Part shown: piece by piece, positions 47,199 to 57,160 of the stretch
Layout of the letters: every line of letters starts with the position of its first letter
Numbering within the stretch: the stretch's first letter is position 1
DNA from: Flexivirga aerilata
GTDB taxonomy: Bacteria > Actinomycetota > Actinomycetes > Actinomycetales > Dermatophilaceae
Assembly (NCBI RefSeq): GCF_013002715.1
Contig: NZ_JABENB010000002.1
Location: 1-64,000, forward strand
DNA length: 64,000 bases
Direction: 5' to 3'
Translations under genes and position numbers: made by a program
Notes under the pieces: generated by a model
Told to the model about the DNA's origin: nothing
The model's input: the letters and a program-made list of their open reading frames with translations, nothing else
The model's database searches: none

Positions 47199-48596
47199 GT
47201 GCACGCACTCATCGGCGCCGACCCCGCGCCACACATCTCCAGCGCCGGCAACGGCCAGCTCATCACCGCCGCGCTCGTCGGCATCGGCGTCGTGGTCGTG
47301 CTGATCACGGTCGCCAAACTGCACCCCTTCCTCGCGCTGCTGCTCGGCTCGGCTGCCCTCGCCCTGGTCGCCTGGGTGCCCGGCGAGGACGCGATCAAGA
47401 GCTTCACCACCGGCTTCGGCAGCACGTCCGGCTCGGTCGGATTGCTCATCGCGCTCGGCGCGATGCTCGGTCAGATCCTGGCCGACTCCGGCGGCGCCGA
47501 CCGGGTGGTGGCGACCATCACCGACCGCTTCTCCGGCTCCGCCCTGCCGTGGGGTATGGCGCTGATCGCGGCCATCATCGGCCTGCCGATGTTCTTCGAG
47601 ATCGGCGTCGTCATCCTGGTGCCGATCGTCATCCTGGTGGCCCGGCGCACCGGGCAGCCGCTGATGCGGGTCGGCATACCGGCGCTTGCCGGGCTGTCGA
47701 TCCTGCACGGCCTGGTGCCGCCGCACCCGGGACCGGAGACCGCGATCGCCAGCCTGCACGCCGACCAGGGCCGCACGCTGATCTTCGGGCTGATCGTCGC
47801 GGTGCCGACGCTCGTCATCGCCGGCCCGCTGCTCGGCCGCGTCATCACCCGGTGGGTGCCGCTGCATGCGCCGGCCACCAGCGGCGCCGCGCCCAGCCTC
47901 GCCAAGGAGCCGGACCCGCAGCGCAAGCTGCCGCCGTTTGGCCAGGCCGTGATCGTGGTGCTGCTGCCCGTGCTGCTGATGCTGCCCGCCGCGATCGTCA
48001 ACCTGTGGGCTTCCGAGGACAACGTCGCGCGCAAGATCCTCGACGTGCTCGGCACGCCCTCGGTCGCGCTGCTGATCGGCGTCGTCGTCGCCTACTTCGT
48101 GCTGGGCCTCGGCACCGGGATGACCCGCAAGCAGACCAGCGACTCGCTCGGTGCCGGCCTGCCGGACATCGCCGGCATCATGCTGATCGTCGCCGCCGGC
48201 GGCGGCTTCAAGCAGCTGCTGGTCGACGCCGGCGTCGGCAACGTCATCGCCGACTGGGCCAAGGGCGCCAACATCTCGGTGCTGCTGCTCGGCTGGCTGG
48301 TCGCCGTCGGCATCCGGCTCGCGACCGGCTCGGCGACAGTCGCCACCGTCACCGCCGCCGGCATCGTCGGCGGCCTCGCCGAGACGCTCACCCCGGCCCA
48401 CCTCGCCCTGCTGGTGCTGGCGATCGGCTGTGGCTCGCTGTTCTTCAGCCACGTCAACGACGCCGGCTTCTGGTTGGTGAAGGAGTACTTCGGCCTCACC
48501 GTCGGTCAGACGATCAGGTCGTGGTCGGTGATGGAGACGGTGATCTCGGTGGTCGGCTTCGGCTTCGTGATGCTGCTCAGCGTCATCGTCACCTGA
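47199..48596 (+). CDS. GntP-family permease (gluconate or related acid:H+ symporter)
   Basis: The 465-residue transporter has about 12-14 helices and GntP family blocks: LLIALGAMLGQILADSGGAD, ILHGLVPPHPGPETAIASLH and CGSLFFSHVNDAGFWLVKEY. It probably imports gluconate or another sugar acid by proton symport; no kinase or regulator is adjacent to tell which. The GTG start has TAGGTT ending 6 nt upstream and is thus leaderless, the -10 lying 11 bp after the previous terminator. Another hairpin terminates it. Confidence 0.92.
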   Translation: MHALIGADPAPHISSAGNGQLITAALVGIGVVVVLITVAKLHPFLALLLGSAALALVAWVPGEDAIKSFTTGFGSTSGSVGLLIALGAMLGQILADSGGADRVVATITDRFSGSALPWGMALIAAIIGLPMFFEIGVVILVPIVILVARRTGQPLMRVGIPALAGLSILHGLVPPHPGPETAIASLHADQGRTLIFGLIVAVPTLVIAGPLLGRVITRWVPLHAPATSGAAPSLAKEPDPQRKLPPFGQAVIVVLLPVLLMLPAAIVNLWASEDNVARKILDVLGTPSVALLIGVVVAYFVLGLGTGMTRKQTSDSLGAGLPDIAGIMLIVAAGGGFKQLLVDAGVGNVIADWAKGANISVLLLGWLVAVGIRLATGSATVATVTAAGIVGGLAETLTPAHLALLVLAIGCGSLFFSHVNDAGFWLVKEYFGLTVGQTIRSWSVMETVISVVGFGFVMLLSVIVT

Positions 48597-48632
48597 GCCC
48601 CGCGAAGTCCTCTGCTCGCTCCACCACCTCGT

Positions 48633-48663
48633 CAAGGCCCCGGGTCTGCCGCCCGGGGCCTTG
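48633..48663. terminator. terminator after the GntP gene
   Basis: CAAGGCCCCGGG pairs with CCCGGGGCCTTG (12 bp) around a 7-nt loop, between the permease stop and the convergent monooxygenase-like gene. Confidence 0.85.
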
Positions 48664-48685
48664 CCGCATTCAGTTGACGGCGCAT

Positions 48686-49006
48686 TCAGTTGACCGCGAA
48701 CTCGCCCAACGCGTCCCACTCGTCCGGCTGACCCTGAATGTTGCGGACCTGCGGGGTTTCGGCGGCATACTGCGGCAGCTCCGCCTGCGCCTTCTTGAAG
48801 TGCTCGGAGGTGACGTGCGCCTCGGCGGCGTCGTCGTCGAATGCCTCGACGAGCACGTATTCGTTGGGGTCATCCAGGCTGCGCGACCACTCGAAGAACC
48901 TGTTGCCCGGCTCCGCGCGCGTCGCCTCGGTGAAGTCACGGCTCAGCTGCGGCCACTGGTCGGCATACTCCGGCTTGATCTGCCACTTGACGACGATGAG
49001 GATCAT
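48686..49006 (-). CDS. antibiotic biosynthesis monooxygenase (ABM)-domain protein
   Basis: The 106-residue ferredoxin-like protein starts MILIVVKWQIKPEYADQWPQ and continues with FTEATRAEPGNRFFEWSRSL and YVLVEAFDDDAAEAHVTSEH, the pattern of ABM/quinol monooxygenase-like dimers. The substrate is unknown. The ATG at 49006 has GAAGGAG 8 nt upstream, so the longer frame is not used. The 3' end carries a 16-bp direct duplication (GCATTCAGTTGAC at 48666 and 48682) that includes the stop codon. Confidence 0.85.
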   Translation of the reverse strand: MILIVVKWQIKPEYADQWPQLSRDFTEATRAEPGNRFFEWSRSLDDPNEYVLVEAFDDDAAEAHVTSEHFKKAQAELPQYAAETPQVRNIQGQPDEWDALGEFAVN

Positions 49007-49140
49007 CGGCACCACTCCTTCGCATCGATGGGTCGTATGACGCGACTCTCTCAGGCCACGGCCCCCGCGGGGCACACGGGCACCGGCGTCTTCGACCCGT
49101 CCGCGTCGCGTCGGCGGCCCGCGCCGGTTACCTTGGGCGC

Positions 49141-49593
49141 ATGCTCGTGCACAAGCGCCTGTTCGCCGCCGCCTACTGGATCGTGGCCGTGGTGCTCGTC
49201 GCCGTCGCCGGGGCGCTCGGTGCCCAATGGGGCAACGACCAGGCGCCGACCTTCACCGACGAGACCAGCGGCTCGGTGCCGGCCAACGGGGTCTCGCACC
49301 TGCTCTACCAGGTGTTCGGCGGGGTCCTCGCCGCGCTCGCGGTGCTCGCGGTCTGTGCCGGGATCTGGCTGCTGATGTGGGCCCGCGCGCGCAAGGCGCA
49401 GCCGGTCGACGAGGACGACTACGACGACGAGGACACCATGTCGGTGGACGACGTGGAGCAGCTCTTCGACGAGGACGGCGAGGACGGCGAGGACGCCGAG
49501 CACGCCGGGAGCGACGAGCACGCCGCGGACGGGAGCCACGGCGAGGTCGAGGACGAGTTTCGGGCCGACGAGGAGCCGTCCCGCTCGCGCTGA
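49141..49593 (+). CDS. two-helix membrane protein with acidic tail
   Basis: The 150-residue protein has helices at about residues 8-28 (AAAYWIVAVVLVAVAGALGA) and 60-82 (VLAALAVLAVCAGIWLLMWA). They are followed by a cytosolic tail of some 65 residues dominated by Asp and Glu (DEDDYDDEDTMSVDDVEQLF). The ATG has TACCTT ending 6 nt upstream (leaderless). It converges on coaA with 4 bp between stops. I recognise no family. Confidence 0.75.
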   Translation: MLVHKRLFAAAYWIVAVVLVAVAGALGAQWGNDQAPTFTDETSGSVPANGVSHLLYQVFGGVLAALAVLAVCAGIWLLMWARARKAQPVDEDDYDDEDTMSVDDVEQLFDEDGEDGEDAEHAGSDEHAADGSHGEVEDEFRADEEPSRSR

Positions 49594-49597
49594 GCGC

Positions 49598-50560
49598 TCA
49601 GACCTTCCGCAACCGCACGCGGGTCACGTTGTGATCCGGGCCCTTCGTCAGCACCAGCGTCGCCCGGCTGCGGGTGGGTGCGACGTTCTGCTGCAGGTTG
49701 GGGGCGTTGATGCTGTCCCAGATCTGGCCGGCGCGCTCGACGGCCTGCTCGTCGGTCAGGCTCGCGTAGCGGTGGAAGTAGGAGTTGGGGTCGGCGAAGG
49801 CCGTCTTGCGCAACCGCAGGAAGCGCTCGATGTACCAGGTCTTGATGTGCTCCTCGCGGGCATCGACATACACCGAGAAGTCGAAGAAGTCGGAGACCGC
49901 GAGCGTGCCGCGCCGGTCCGACGACGGCATCGACGGCTGCAGCACGTTGAGGCCCTCGACGATCAGCACGTCGGGCTGGCGGAGCACGACCTGCTCGTCG
50001 GGGACGATGTCGTAGGTCAGGTGGGAGTAGACCGGGGCGCTGACCTCGGCGGCGCCCGACTTCACCGCGGCGAGAAAGCGGACCAGCTTGCGCCGGTCGT
50101 ACGACTCCGGGAAACCCTTGCGTTCCAACAACTCCCGGCGTTCGAGCTCGGCGTTGGGGAAGAGGAACCCGTCGGTCGTGACCAGCTCGACCCGGGGTGT
50201 GCCGGGCCAGCGGGCGAGCAGCTCGCGCAGGATGCGGGCGGTGGTCGACTTGCCGACTGCGACCGAGCCGGCGATGCCGATGACGAAGGGCGTGCGCGCG
50301 GGGCGCTCGCCGAGGAAGTCGGTGGTCACCCGGTGCAGCCGGCCGGTGGCGCCGACGTAGATGTTGAGCAGCCGCGACAGCGGCAGGTAGATGTCCTCCA
50401 CCTCCGGCATGTCGAGCCGGTCGCCGGTGCCGCGCAGCCGGCGCACGTCCTCGCCGGTCAGGCTCATGGGGTGGGAGTCGCGCAGTCCCGCCCAGGCGAC
50501 GCGGTCGAACTCGACATACGGCGACGGCACCGACGAGTGGTTGCGGGACACCTGCGTCAT
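49598..50560 (-). CDS. coaA: type I pantothenate kinase
   Basis: The roughly 320-residue kinase performs the first step of coenzyme A synthesis. Walker A is [17 protein letters not shown], followed by [20 protein letters not shown] and [28 protein letters not shown] and the C-terminal [15 protein letters not shown] are typical of CoaA. The ATG at 50560 is the longest start, but TTCAAT overlaps it and lies 7 nt before the GTG at 50551, so translation may begin at that GTG (317 residues). It is divergent from glmS across a symmetric promoter region. Confidence 0.94.
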   Translation of the reverse strand: MTQVSRNHSSVPSPYVEFDRVAWAGLRDSHPMSLTGEDVRRLRGTGDRLDMPEVEDIYLPLSRLLNIYVGATGRLHRVTTDFLGERPARTPFVIGIAGSVAVGKSTTARILRELLARWPGTPRVELVTTDGFLFPNAELERRELLERKGFPESYDRRKLVRFLAAVKSGAAEVSAPVYSHLTYDIVPDEQVVLRQPDVLIVEGLNVLQPSMPSSDRRGTLAVSDFFDFSVYVDAREEHIKTWYIERFLRLRKTAFADPNSYFHRYASLTDEQAVERAGQIWDSINAPNLQQNVAPTRSRATLVLTKGPDHNVTRVRLRKV

Positions 50561-50637
50561 TGAACCGCATGCCCCCTCGACACGCGCCGCCGCGGGGCGG
50601 TTTGGCGTCGGCCGCCCGGCATCCGGTTCAATTGACG
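50553..50637. promoter_or_regulatory. mirror-image promoters of coaA and glmS
   Basis: The 13-bp word TTGAACCGCATGC (50560-50572) recurs inverted, with one mismatch, at 50619-50631. On each strand it continues into GACGC just before the start codon. Each copy contributes TTCAAT as a possible -10 hexamer, 7 nt before a coaA GTG and 8 nt before the glmS ATG. Confidence 0.6.
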
Positions 50638-50640
50638 CTT

Positions 50641-52494
50641 ATGTGTGGAATCGTCGGGTATGTCGGCGCGCAGGACGGCGCCCGGGCCCTGGAAGTCGTC
50701 ATGGAGGGCCTCGCCCGGTTGGAATACCGCGGCTATGACTCCGCCGGTGTGGCGCTCGTCGCCGACGGCGAGGTCGACGTCCGCAAGCGCGCCGGCAAGC
50801 TGGTCAACCTGGTGGCCGAGATCGAGCAGCACCCGCTGCCGCCGTCCCGCACCGGCATCGGCCACACCCGCTGGGCGACCCACGGCGGGCCGACCGACGA
50901 GAACGCCCACCCGCACCGTGGCGGCGCCGACGGCAAGCTGGCGCTGATCCACAACGGCATCATCGAGAACTTCCACCCGCTGAAGAACGAACTGCTCGAC
51001 GCCGGCGTGCAGTTCGAGTCCGAGACCGACACTGAGGTCGTCGCCCAGCTGCTCGCCAAGGCGTATGACGGGGACCTCACCGAGGCGATGCGCACCGTCG
51101 TGGCCCGGCTCGAGGGCGCGTTCACGCTGCTCGCTGTGCACGCCGACCGGCCCGGCGTGGTCGTCGGCGCCCGCCGCAACAGCCCGCTCGTCGTCGGGCT
51201 CGGCGAGGGTGAGAACTTCCTCGGCTCCGACGTGGCGGCGTTCATCGGCTATACCCGCGAGGCGATGGAGCTCGAGCAGGACCAGATCGTGACGATCACC
51301 CCGGACGCTGTGGAGGTCATCGGTTTCGACGGAGAACCCGCCCAGGGCAAGACATTTCACGTCGACTGGGACGCCGCGGCCGCCGAGAAGGGCGGCTTCG
51401 ACACCTTCATGGAGAAGGAGATCAACGAGCAGCCGCAGGCGGTCGCGGACACGCTGCTCGGCCGCACCGACGAGACCGGCGCGCTCACCCTCGACGAGCT
51501 GCGCATCTCCGAGGAGCAGCTGCGTGCCGTCGACCGCATCACGATCGTCGCGTGCGGCACCGCGGCATACGCCGGGATGGTGGCGAAGTATGCGATCGAG
51601 CGCTGGACCCGCATCCCGGTCGAGGTGAGCCTCGCGCACGAATTCCGTTATTGCGACCCGATCGCCGGCGAGCGCACGCTGGTCGTGTCGATCAGCCAGT
51701 CCGGCGAGACGATGGACACGCTGATGGCGGTCAAGCACGCCCGTGAGCTCGGCGCGCTCACCGTGTCGATCTGCAACACGCACGGCTCGACGATCCCGCG
51801 CGAGTCCGACGCGGTGCTCTACACGCATGCCGGCCCGGAGATCGCGGTCGCCTCGACCAAGGCGTTCCTCGCCCAGATCACCGCCTGCTACCTGCTCGGC
51901 CTCTACCTGACCCAGCTGCGTGGCGAGACGTATGCCGACGACGCCCGCGCCGTGCTCGCCGAGCTCCAGGAGGTGCCGGACCGCATCACCGAGCTGCTCG
52001 GCAACCTGGAGCGGGTGCGCGAGATCGCCCGCTTCATGGCCGACACCCGGTCGGTGCTCTTCCTCGGCCGGCACGTGGGCTTCCCGGTCGCGATGGAGGG
52101 CGCTCTGAAGCTGAAGGAGCTGGCCTACATCCACGCCGAGGGCTTCGCCGCCGGTGAGCTGAAGCACGGGCCGATCGCGCTGATCGAGCCGGGACAACCG
52201 GTCTTCATCGTGGTGCCCGGTCCGGACACTCCGCACGGGCTGCACGGCAAGGTCGTCTCCAACATCCAGGAGATCCGGGCGCGCGGCGCGCGCACTCTGG
52301 TGATCGCGCAGGAGGGCGACACCGCCGTCGAACCGTTCGCCGACGAGGTGATCCGGGTGCCGCGCACCTCACCGATGCTGCAGCCGCTGCTCACCACCGT
52401 GCCGCTGCAGGTCTTCGCGCTCGAGCTGTCGACGGCCAAGGGGCTGGACGTCGACCAACCGCGCAACCTGGCCAAATCGGTGACGGTGGAATAG
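50641..52494 (+). CDS. glmS: glutamine-fructose-6-phosphate aminotransferase
   Basis: The 617-residue enzyme makes glucosamine-6-phosphate, the first committed step to UDP-GlcNAc and peptidoglycan. The start must be the ATG at 50641 because Cys2 of MCGIVGYVG is the glutaminase nucleophile; the open frame upstream is not used. The N-terminal domain has [18 protein letters not shown], and the isomerase domain has [20 protein letters not shown] and [14 protein letters not shown]. It ends KSVTVE as the family does. No glmS ribozyme is visible. It heads a nine-gene operon running to tsaD. Confidence 0.96.
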   Translation: MCGIVGYVGAQDGARALEVVMEGLARLEYRGYDSAGVALVADGEVDVRKRAGKLVNLVAEIEQHPLPPSRTGIGHTRWATHGGPTDENAHPHRGGADGKLALIHNGIIENFHPLKNELLDAGVQFESETDTEVVAQLLAKAYDGDLTEAMRTVVARLEGAFTLLAVHADRPGVVVGARRNSPLVVGLGEGENFLGSDVAAFIGYTREAMELEQDQIVTITPDAVEVIGFDGEPAQGKTFHVDWDAAAAEKGGFDTFMEKEINEQPQAVADTLLGRTDETGALTLDELRISEEQLRAVDRITIVACGTAAYAGMVAKYAIERWTRIPVEVSLAHEFRYCDPIAGERTLVVSISQSGETMDTLMAVKHARELGALTVSICNTHGSTIPRESDAVLYTHAGPEIAVASTKAFLAQITACYLLGLYLTQLRGETYADDARAVLAELQEVPDRITELLGNLERVREIARFMADTRSVLFLGRHVGFPVAMEGALKLKELAYIHAEGFAAGELKHGPIALIEPGQPVFIVVPGPDTPHGLHGKVVSNIQEIRARGARTLVIAQEGDTAVEPFADEVIRVPRTSPMLQPLLTTVPLQVFALELSTAKGLDVDQPRNLAKSVTVE

Positions 52495-52504
52495 GACTCG
52501 CGTC

Positions 52505-52870
52505 GTGGCGGTCGTCGGGGTGGGCATCGACGTGGTCGATGTCGCCCGGTTCATGGCCAAGCTGGAGGCGACTCCGGCGCTGCGGGAGCGGCTCTTCGCG
52601 CCGGCTGAGCGTGGGCTGCCGCCGAACTCGCTCGCGGGCCGCTTCGCCGCCAAGGAGGCGCTCGCGAAGGCGCTCGGCGCGCCGGTGGGGCTGCACTGGG
52701 TGGACGCGGTCGTCGTCAAGAACGCCGACGGCCAACCCTCCTGGCAACTCACCGGATCCGTCGCCGCACGGGTCGAGCAACTCGCCGTAGCCTCGTTGCA
52801 CCTGTCGATCTCGCACGACGCGGGCATCGCGTCGGCGATCGTGGTTGCCGAGAGTGAGGAACGCCGATGA
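52505..52870 (+). CDS. acpS: holo-[acyl-carrier-protein] synthase
   Basis: The 121-residue phosphopantetheinyl transferase activates acyl carrier protein. It shows [19 protein letters not shown] with the metal-binding Asp, and [16 protein letters not shown] with the catalytic Glu and Lys. Ten bases separate it from glmS, and its stop overlaps the next start. CoA made through the adjacent divergent coaA supplies its substrate. Confidence 0.93.
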   Translation: MAVVGVGIDVVDVARFMAKLEATPALRERLFAPAERGLPPNSLAGRFAAKEALAKALGAPVGLHWVDAVVVKNADGQPSWQLTGSVAARVEQLAVASLHLSISHDAGIASAIVVAESEERR

Positions 52871-54360
52871 TGCGGGCGTATGACGTGCCGGCCGTCCGGG
52901 CCGCGGAGGACGCCGTCCGGGCCGAGCTACCCGACGGGGAGCTCATGGCGAGGGCCGCGTCGGGCCTCGCCGACGTGGTGGCGGCCCGGCTCGAGGACGA
53001 GTCCGGACGGGTGGTCGTGCTCGCCGGGTCGGGGGACAACGGCGGCGACGCGCTCTTCGCGGCCGCGGCCCTCGCCGATGACGACGTCAACGTGCTCGCG
53101 GTGCTCGTCGGCCGCACGGCCCACCAGGACGGTCTCGCCGCGGCCCGGCGGGCAGGGGTCGTGGTCGCCGAATGGCGCGCGGGCACACCGGATCCGGCCG
53201 TTGCCGAGGCGCTTGCCGGTGCCGATCTGGTGATCGACGGCATCCTCGGCATCGGCGGCCGCCCCGGGCTGCCGGAGCACCTGCGGCAGCTGCCCGAGCT
53301 GATCGGCGACGAGGCGTTCGTGGTGTCCGTCGACCTGCCGTCGGGATGTGATCCCGAGGGACTGGTCCGCAGCGAGTCGGTATTCGCCGACGAGACGGTC
53401 ACCTTCAGCCTGCTCAAGCCGGTGCACCTGATGCCGGTCACCGAGCCGGCCGTCGGCCTGCTGACCGTCGTCGACATCGGCGTGCCGGACCCGGACGCCT
53501 CCGGCCGGAACGACGTTGCGGTGCAACGAATCTCGCACTCCGACGTGGCGGGGCTCTGGCCGGTGCCGGCGCCCGACGACGACAAATACACCCGCGGGGT
53601 GCTGGGAGTCGTCGCCGGGGGAGAGCACTACACCGGGGCAGCGGTGTTGTCGGTGACCGCCGCCGTCACCGCAGGCGTCGGCATGGTCCGGTATGTCGGG
53701 CCGTCCGCGCCCACGGATCTGCTGCGGGCCGTGGTGCCCGAGGCGGTCTTCGGCGCGGGACGAGTGCAGGCCTGGGCGATCGGCTCCGGACTCGTCGTCG
53801 ACGACGCGTCTCCCGAGCAGCTCCAGGTCGCCCGTGACGCGCTCGCGTCCGACCTGCCCGTGCTGCTCGACGCCGGCGGGCTCGACCTCATCGACGGGCC
53901 GCGCTCCGCGCCGACCCTGCTGACGCCGCACGCCGGCGAGTTGCTGCGGCTGGCAGGACGTCTCGGCATACGGGGTGAGAGTGGGGCGGAGCTGACCGCC
54001 GAGGACGTGCACCACGCGCCCACCGTGGTCGCGCGTCAGGTCGCCGACCGGCTCGACGCGACCGTGCTGCTGAAGGGCGCGGTGACCGCGGTCGTGCCGC
54101 CGTCGACATCCGGGGTGCCGGTGTTCACCCAGGCGGACGCGCCCTCGTGGCTCGCGACCGCCGGGGCCGGCGACGTCCTGGCCGGCATCTGCGGCGCGCT
54201 GCTCGCCGGCGGCCTCGCGCCGGCGCCGGCAGGGGCGCTCGCGGCCCTGGTGCACGGGGTCGCGGCTGATCAGGCAAACCCGGGCGGCCCGGTGCGGGCG
54301 CTGGACGTCGCGCACGCGGTGGGCCGTGCGGTCGCGCAACTCCTGCGGGTGCCAGACTGA
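52867..54360 (+). CDS. nnr: bifunctional NAD(P)H-hydrate epimerase/dehydratase
   Basis: The 497-residue fusion repairs hydrated NADH and NADPH. The N-terminal YjeF epimerase domain has [20 protein letters not shown] and [12 protein letters not shown]. The C-terminal ribokinase-like dehydratase has [17 protein letters not shown] and [20 protein letters not shown]. The start overlaps the acpS stop (ATGATG). The same neighbour order occurs near glmS and alr in mycobacteria. Confidence 0.94.
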   Translation: MMRAYDVPAVRAAEDAVRAELPDGELMARAASGLADVVAARLEDESGRVVVLAGSGDNGGDALFAAAALADDDVNVLAVLVGRTAHQDGLAAARRAGVVVAEWRAGTPDPAVAEALAGADLVIDGILGIGGRPGLPEHLRQLPELIGDEAFVVSVDLPSGCDPEGLVRSESVFADETVTFSLLKPVHLMPVTEPAVGLLTVVDIGVPDPDASGRNDVAVQRISHSDVAGLWPVPAPDDDKYTRGVLGVVAGGEHYTGAAVLSVTAAVTAGVGMVRYVGPSAPTDLLRAVVPEAVFGAGRVQAWAIGSGLVVDDASPEQLQVARDALASDLPVLLDAGGLDLIDGPRSAPTLLTPHAGELLRLAGRLGIRGESGAELTAEDVHHAPTVVARQVADRLDATVLLKGAVTAVVPPSTSGVPVFTQADAPSWLATAGAGDVLAGICGALLAGGLAPAPAGALAALVHGVAADQANPGGPVRALDVAHAVGRAVAQLLRVPD

Positions 54361-54365
54361 CCGGC

Positions 54366-55550
54366 GTGAGCCAGCAACCCAAGCAGTCCTCCGCCGCGCC
54401 GGCGCAGATCACGGTCGACCTCGACGCGATCGCGCACAACGTCTCGGTGCTGCAGTCGCTCGCCGGGGACGCCGTCGTGATGGCCGTGGTCAAGGGCGAC
54501 GCCTACGGTCACGGGCTGGTGCCGAGCGCACGGGCGGCGCTGCGGGGCGGGGCACGGTGGCTGGGCGTGGCCCAGCTCGCGGAGGCGATCGCGCTGCGCG
54601 ACGCGGGCATCACCGCGCCGCTGCTGACCTGGCTGCACGCTCCGGGCGTCGACTTCGGCGCGGCGGTGCGGCGGCAGATCGACATCGGGGTGCCGGCGAT
54701 CTGGGAGCTCGACGCGGTCGCTGCCGCGGCGCGCGAGGCGGGTGAGACCGCACGGGTGCAGCTGAAGATCGACACCGGCCTCGGGCGCAACGGTGCCTAT
54801 GGGCCCGACTGGCCCAAACTGGTCGACGCCGCGCAGCGACACGTCGCAGACGGAAGCATCAGTGTCACAGGGGTTTTCACCCACTTCGCCTTCGCCGACG
54901 CCCCACATCATCCGACGGTGCAGGCGCAGCAGGCGAAGTTTGCCGACGCCGTGGCCGACTGCGAACGTGCCGGCTTCGCCCTCGAGGTGCGGCACATGTC
55001 CAACTCCGCGGCGACGCTCACCACCCCCGAGGCAGCCTGGGACATGGTGCGCCCGGGCCTTGCGGTCTACGGCCTGTCACCCGTGCCCGACATCGGCGAC
55101 CCGGCCCACTTCGGGCTGGTCCCGGCCATGACCATGAGCGCGGAAGTGACTGTCGCCAAACGAGTTCCGGCAGGACAAGGGGTGAGTTACGCGCACACCT
55201 ACGTGACCGATCGCGAGACGACGCTGATCGACGTGCCGTGCGGCTACGCCGACGGAGTGCCGCGGTCGGCCTCGTCGCGCGGACCGGTGCAGATCGGCGG
55301 CCAGCGCTTCACCGTCGCCGGCCGGGTCTGCATGGACCAGCTCGTGGTCGACGTCGGCGACCTGGCGGTGCAGGCCGGTGACGAGGTGGTGCTCTTCGGC
55401 GACGGCACGAAAGGCCTTCCCACTGCTCAGGACTGGGCCGACGCCGCCGGCACCATCAGCTACGAGATCGTCACACGCATGAGCAGCCGGCTGCCGCGGG
55501 TCTACATCGGCGAGGGCGCCGCGGACATCGCCGCGGAGACTGCCGGATGA
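54366..55550 (+). CDS. alr: alanine racemase
   Basis: The 394-residue PLP enzyme supplies D-alanine for peptidoglycan. The PLP lysine is in MAVVKGDAYGHGLVPSARAA. Further motifs are LKIDTGLGRNGAYGPDW, HMSNSAATLTTP, and the second-base tyrosine in GQGVSYAHTYVTDRET. The GTG start is 5 bp after nnr; CAGACT in the same spot could serve as an internal leaderless promoter. Its stop overlaps the next ATG. Confidence 0.95.
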   Translation: MSQQPKQSSAAPAQITVDLDAIAHNVSVLQSLAGDAVVMAVVKGDAYGHGLVPSARAALRGGARWLGVAQLAEAIALRDAGITAPLLTWLHAPGVDFGAAVRRQIDIGVPAIWELDAVAAAAREAGETARVQLKIDTGLGRNGAYGPDWPKLVDAAQRHVADGSISVTGVFTHFAFADAPHHPTVQAQQAKFADAVADCERAGFALEVRHMSNSAATLTTPEAAWDMVRPGLAVYGLSPVPDIGDPAHFGLVPAMTMSAEVTVAKRVPAGQGVSYAHTYVTDRETTLIDVPCGYADGVPRSASSRGPVQIGGQRFTVAGRVCMDQLVVDVGDLAVQAGDEVVLFGDGTKGLPTAQDWADAAGTISYEIVTRMSSRLPRVYIGEGAADIAAETAG

Positions 55551-56638
55551 GTGCACGCCGCGGCCTCATCGGCCTCGGGGTCGGCATCGCCGCTGCCGGC
55601 GCCGCGACCGCAGCGGGCCTGGCGACGGACCGGGTGCTGCGCTCGCGGCGAGCGGAGACCGAGCCGCCGCCGGCCGCCGGCGTCGTCGGGGTCGTCGATG
55701 ACGGCACCGACCACGGCATCGCGGTCATCGCCGAGGACGGGGTGCCGCTGCACGTCGAGATCGAGGAGCCGGCACATCCCGAAACTCCTTTGCTGACAGT
55801 CATTTTCACGCACGGTTACGCGCACAACCTCGACGTGTGGTCACGCCAGCGGCAGACCGTGCTCGACGCGGGCTGCCGCGTGGTGTTGTGGGACCTGCGA
55901 GGACACGGACGCTCCGAGGAGGGGACCGACTCGTCATACAGCATCGAGCAGCTGGGGCGTGATCTCGCGACGGTGATCGAGGGAGCCGTGCCGGAAGGGC
56001 CGATCGTGCTCGTCGGCCACTCGATGGGCGGTATGGCGATGATGGCCTTCGCCGAGCAGCATCCCGACCTGTTGCGCGATCGGGTGGTCGGGGTCGCGTT
56101 CATCAGCACCAGCGCCGGCGGCCTGAGCGAGGTCAACTACGGGCTCGGCAAGCAACTCGGGGCGATCGTGCACCGGCTCGGGCCGAGCGCGGTCACTCGC
56201 GTCGGCAGCAGGCAGGACGTCTTCGACAACGTGCGTGGCCTGGGCAAGCCGGTCGAATCCGTTCTGGTGCACCGATATTCGTTCGGCAAGCGGGTCCCGA
56301 GCGAGCTGGTGCGCCAGGTCGCCGAGATGATCTTCGCGACGCGCCTCCACGTGATCGGCACCTTCCTGCCCACGCTCATGGCGCACGACCGGCACGACGC
56401 GCTCGCGGCATTCACCGGGATCGAGACGCTGGTCATGCACGGCACGCGGGACCGGATGACCCCGATCGCGCACGCCGAGCAGCTCGCCCACGCGATCCCG
56501 GGCGCCGAGCTCGTGGTGGTCAAGCACGCGGGGCACGTGCTGCCGCTGGAAGAGGCCGACCTCGTCGACGACGAGCTGCTCGGGCTGATCGCACGCGCAC
56601 GCCGGTCGCTGGAGCAGCAGCCGACGGAGCCGCGATGA
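55547..56638 (+). CDS. alpha/beta hydrolase with N-terminal membrane segment
   Basis: The 363-residue protein starts with an Ala/Gly-rich hydrophobic segment (GLIGLGVGIAAAGAATAAGL) that may anchor or export it. A hydrolase domain follows with VIFTHGYAHNLDVWSRQRQT, the nucleophile elbow VLVGHSMGGMAMMAF and the catalytic His in VVVKHAGHVLPLEEADLV. The substrate is unknown. Overlaps of 4 bp on both sides embed it between alr and tsaE, so it may serve wall or lipid metabolism. The same gene pair is common in actinobacteria. Confidence 0.87.
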   Translation: MSARRGLIGLGVGIAAAGAATAAGLATDRVLRSRRAETEPPPAAGVVGVVDDGTDHGIAVIAEDGVPLHVEIEEPAHPETPLLTVIFTHGYAHNLDVWSRQRQTVLDAGCRVVLWDLRGHGRSEEGTDSSYSIEQLGRDLATVIEGAVPEGPIVLVGHSMGGMAMMAFAEQHPDLLRDRVVGVAFISTSAGGLSEVNYGLGKQLGAIVHRLGPSAVTRVGSRQDVFDNVRGLGKPVESVLVHRYSFGKRVPSELVRQVAEMIFATRLHVIGTFLPTLMAHDRHDALAAFTGIETLVMHGTRDRMTPIAHAEQLAHAIPGAELVVVKHAGHVLPLEEADLVDDELLGLIARARRSLEQQPTEPR

Positions 56639-57111
56639 CCGTCATCCGGCTGGAATCGGTCGACGCGACGCACGCCTTCGGGGAGCGGCTCGGCAGGCTG
56701 CTGCGCGCGGGCGACGTGCTGGTGCTGACCGGCGGCCTCGGCGCCGGCAAGACCACGCTGACACAGGGCATCGCCGCCGGGCTCGGGGTGCGCGGACCGA
56801 TCACCTCACCGACCTTCGTGATCGCCCGGACCCACCCGTCACTGGTCGGCGGCCCAGAGCTGGTCCACGTCGACGCCTACCGGCTGAGCGGCGCGATCGA
56901 GCTCGACGACCTCGACCTGGACGCCTCGGTGTCCGACGCGGTGACCGTGGTCGAGTGGGGCGCCGGCCTGGCCGAGGAGCTGGCCGACGAGCACCTGGAG
57001 GTGGTGCTCGAGGCGGGCGGCGACGGCGATGGCGGCAGCGACGGGCGCACGGTGCGGTTGCTGCCGACCGGGAAGCGGTTCGAGCGACTCGCCGCGGAGC
57101 TGGCCGGCTGA
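56635..57111 (+). CDS. tsaE: tRNA threonylcarbamoyladenosine synthesis ATPase TsaE
   Basis: The 158-residue ATPase supports the TsaB-TsaD complex that makes t6A37 on ANN-decoding tRNAs. Walker A reads LTGGLGAGKTTLTQGIAAGL, then SPTFVIARTHP and HVDAYRLSGAIELDDLDLD, the TsaE signature. It overlaps the hydrolase gene by 4 bp. A 49-bp gap precedes tsaB, where a second promoter lies. Confidence 0.94.
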   Translation: MTVIRLESVDATHAFGERLGRLLRAGDVLVLTGGLGAGKTTLTQGIAAGLGVRGPITSPTFVIARTHPSLVGGPELVHVDAYRLSGAIELDDLDLDASVSDAVTVVEWGAGLAEELADEHLEVVLEAGGDGDGGSDGRTVRLLPTGKRFERLAAELAG

Positions 57112-57160
57112 GCGACCGCTCGATGCCGGGATCGCGGCGGCCGACGCGTACCCTTGTGCG

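Noticed and set aside
50560..50640. Upstream start for glmS
   Set aside because: Cys2 must be exposed after Met removal for glutaminase activity, so ATG 50641 is the start.
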